Assembly: GCA_008501655.1 (NCBI GenBank)
Contig: QQUK01000232.1
Span: forward strand, 1 to 13,779
DNA length: 13,779 nt
Direction of reading: 5' to 3'
Origin: Calditrichota bacterium
GTDB taxonomy: Bacteria > Zixibacteria > MSB-5A5 > GN15 > FEB-12
Shown here piece after piece: positions 13,647 to 13,779 of the stretch. Made by a program: the position numbers and the translations under genes. The notes beneath the pieces were generated by a model. It was not told where the DNA came from. It saw only the letters and a program-made list of their open reading frames with translations, and ran no database searches. Position 1 is the first letter of the stretch. Each line of letters begins with the position of its first letter.

Positions 13647-13779
13647 AATTAATACTTTTTTGGGAAGAAAAAACAAACTTAATTGTAACAGATGTAGGAA
13701 CTTAGCCATCGATTTATGGCGATACTTTCATATTGTCAGTTTCGACTGTTAAGTAAAATTGTATAACTATCGGAGGTAA
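13647..13779 (+). promoter_or_regulatory. Leader region of the next gene, ending in a Shine-Dalgarno
   Basis: GGAGGT at 13772-13777 is a strong ribosome-binding site at the very edge of the window, so a plus-strand gene should begin a few bases further on. TTGTCA (13733-13738) with TAAAAT (13754-13759) is a possible promoter with a short 15-nt spacer; TATAAC (13762-13767) is another -10-like box. Two tiny stems, GCCAT/ATGGC (13705-13720) and CAGT-TTCG-ACTG (13737-13748), are visible. I recognise no riboswitch or RNA gene. Confidence 0.5.

Noticed and set aside
1..13779. CRISPR array, prophage, toxin-antitoxin or other defence system
   Set aside because: No regularly spaced repeats, no phage or transposase genes and no defence-type domains were found; nearly all gaps are short and every gene is housekeeping-like or a lone accessory gene.

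Overview
The window is bacterial chromosome with moderate-to-low GC: about 45% in the conserved genes by eye, lower in some membrane genes, and about 27% in one small gene. It holds thirteen complete protein genes, the 3' tail of a fourteenth and one tRNA. No phage, insertion sequence, CRISPR array or toxin-antitoxin pair is visible. The organism cannot be named. The ispE-spoVG-tRNA-Gln-prs-rplY order, an IRP-type aconitase and a terminator with a CTTCGACTCCGCTCAG core suit an uncultured lineage of the FCB (Bacteroidota/Chlorobiota-like) sphere or a neighbouring candidate phylum. That placement is inference.

Layout. 1-152: end of a PspC-domain gene. 218-688: a very AT-rich orphan lipoprotein. 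725-765: a terminator shared with the convergent aconitase gene (779-3451, minus). 3452-3642: divergent promoter region. 3643-6713: a conserved housekeeping cluster made of ispE, spoVG (overlapping by 10 nt), tRNA-Gln(UUG), prs and rplY, closed by a strong terminator. 6827-7582: a short FAD-binding (PCMH-type) protein with its own promoter. 7712-10061: a DUF2238 (YjdF-like) membrane protein, an SRPBCC protein translationally coupled to it, and a polytopic membrane protein. 10114-11361: a CoA-binding protein and prephenate dehydratase. 11443-12633 (minus) and 12714-13646 (plus): a GT4 glycosyltransferase and a squalene/phytoene synthase, facing apart across 80 bp. 13647-13779: leader of the next gene, ending in a good Shine-Dalgarno.

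How the genes relate. The cluster at 3643-6713 joins isoprenoid precursor synthesis (IspE), a nucleic-acid-binding regulator (SpoVG), PRPP synthesis (Prs) and a ribosomal protein (bL25). The squalene/phytoene synthase uses isoprenoid products at the far end of the window. Aconitase serves the TCA cycle and PheA serves phenylalanine synthesis. The accessory genes between them have no assignable common pathway.

Most of the window is ordinary. The most unusual signals are structural: a perfect 20-bp inverted repeat inside the ispE coding sequence (4326-4379), a long imperfect hairpin filling the gap between tRNA-Gln and prs (4938-4985), and promoter boxes placed so close to ATG codons without Shine-Dalgarno sequences that leaderless transcripts are likely for at least two genes.
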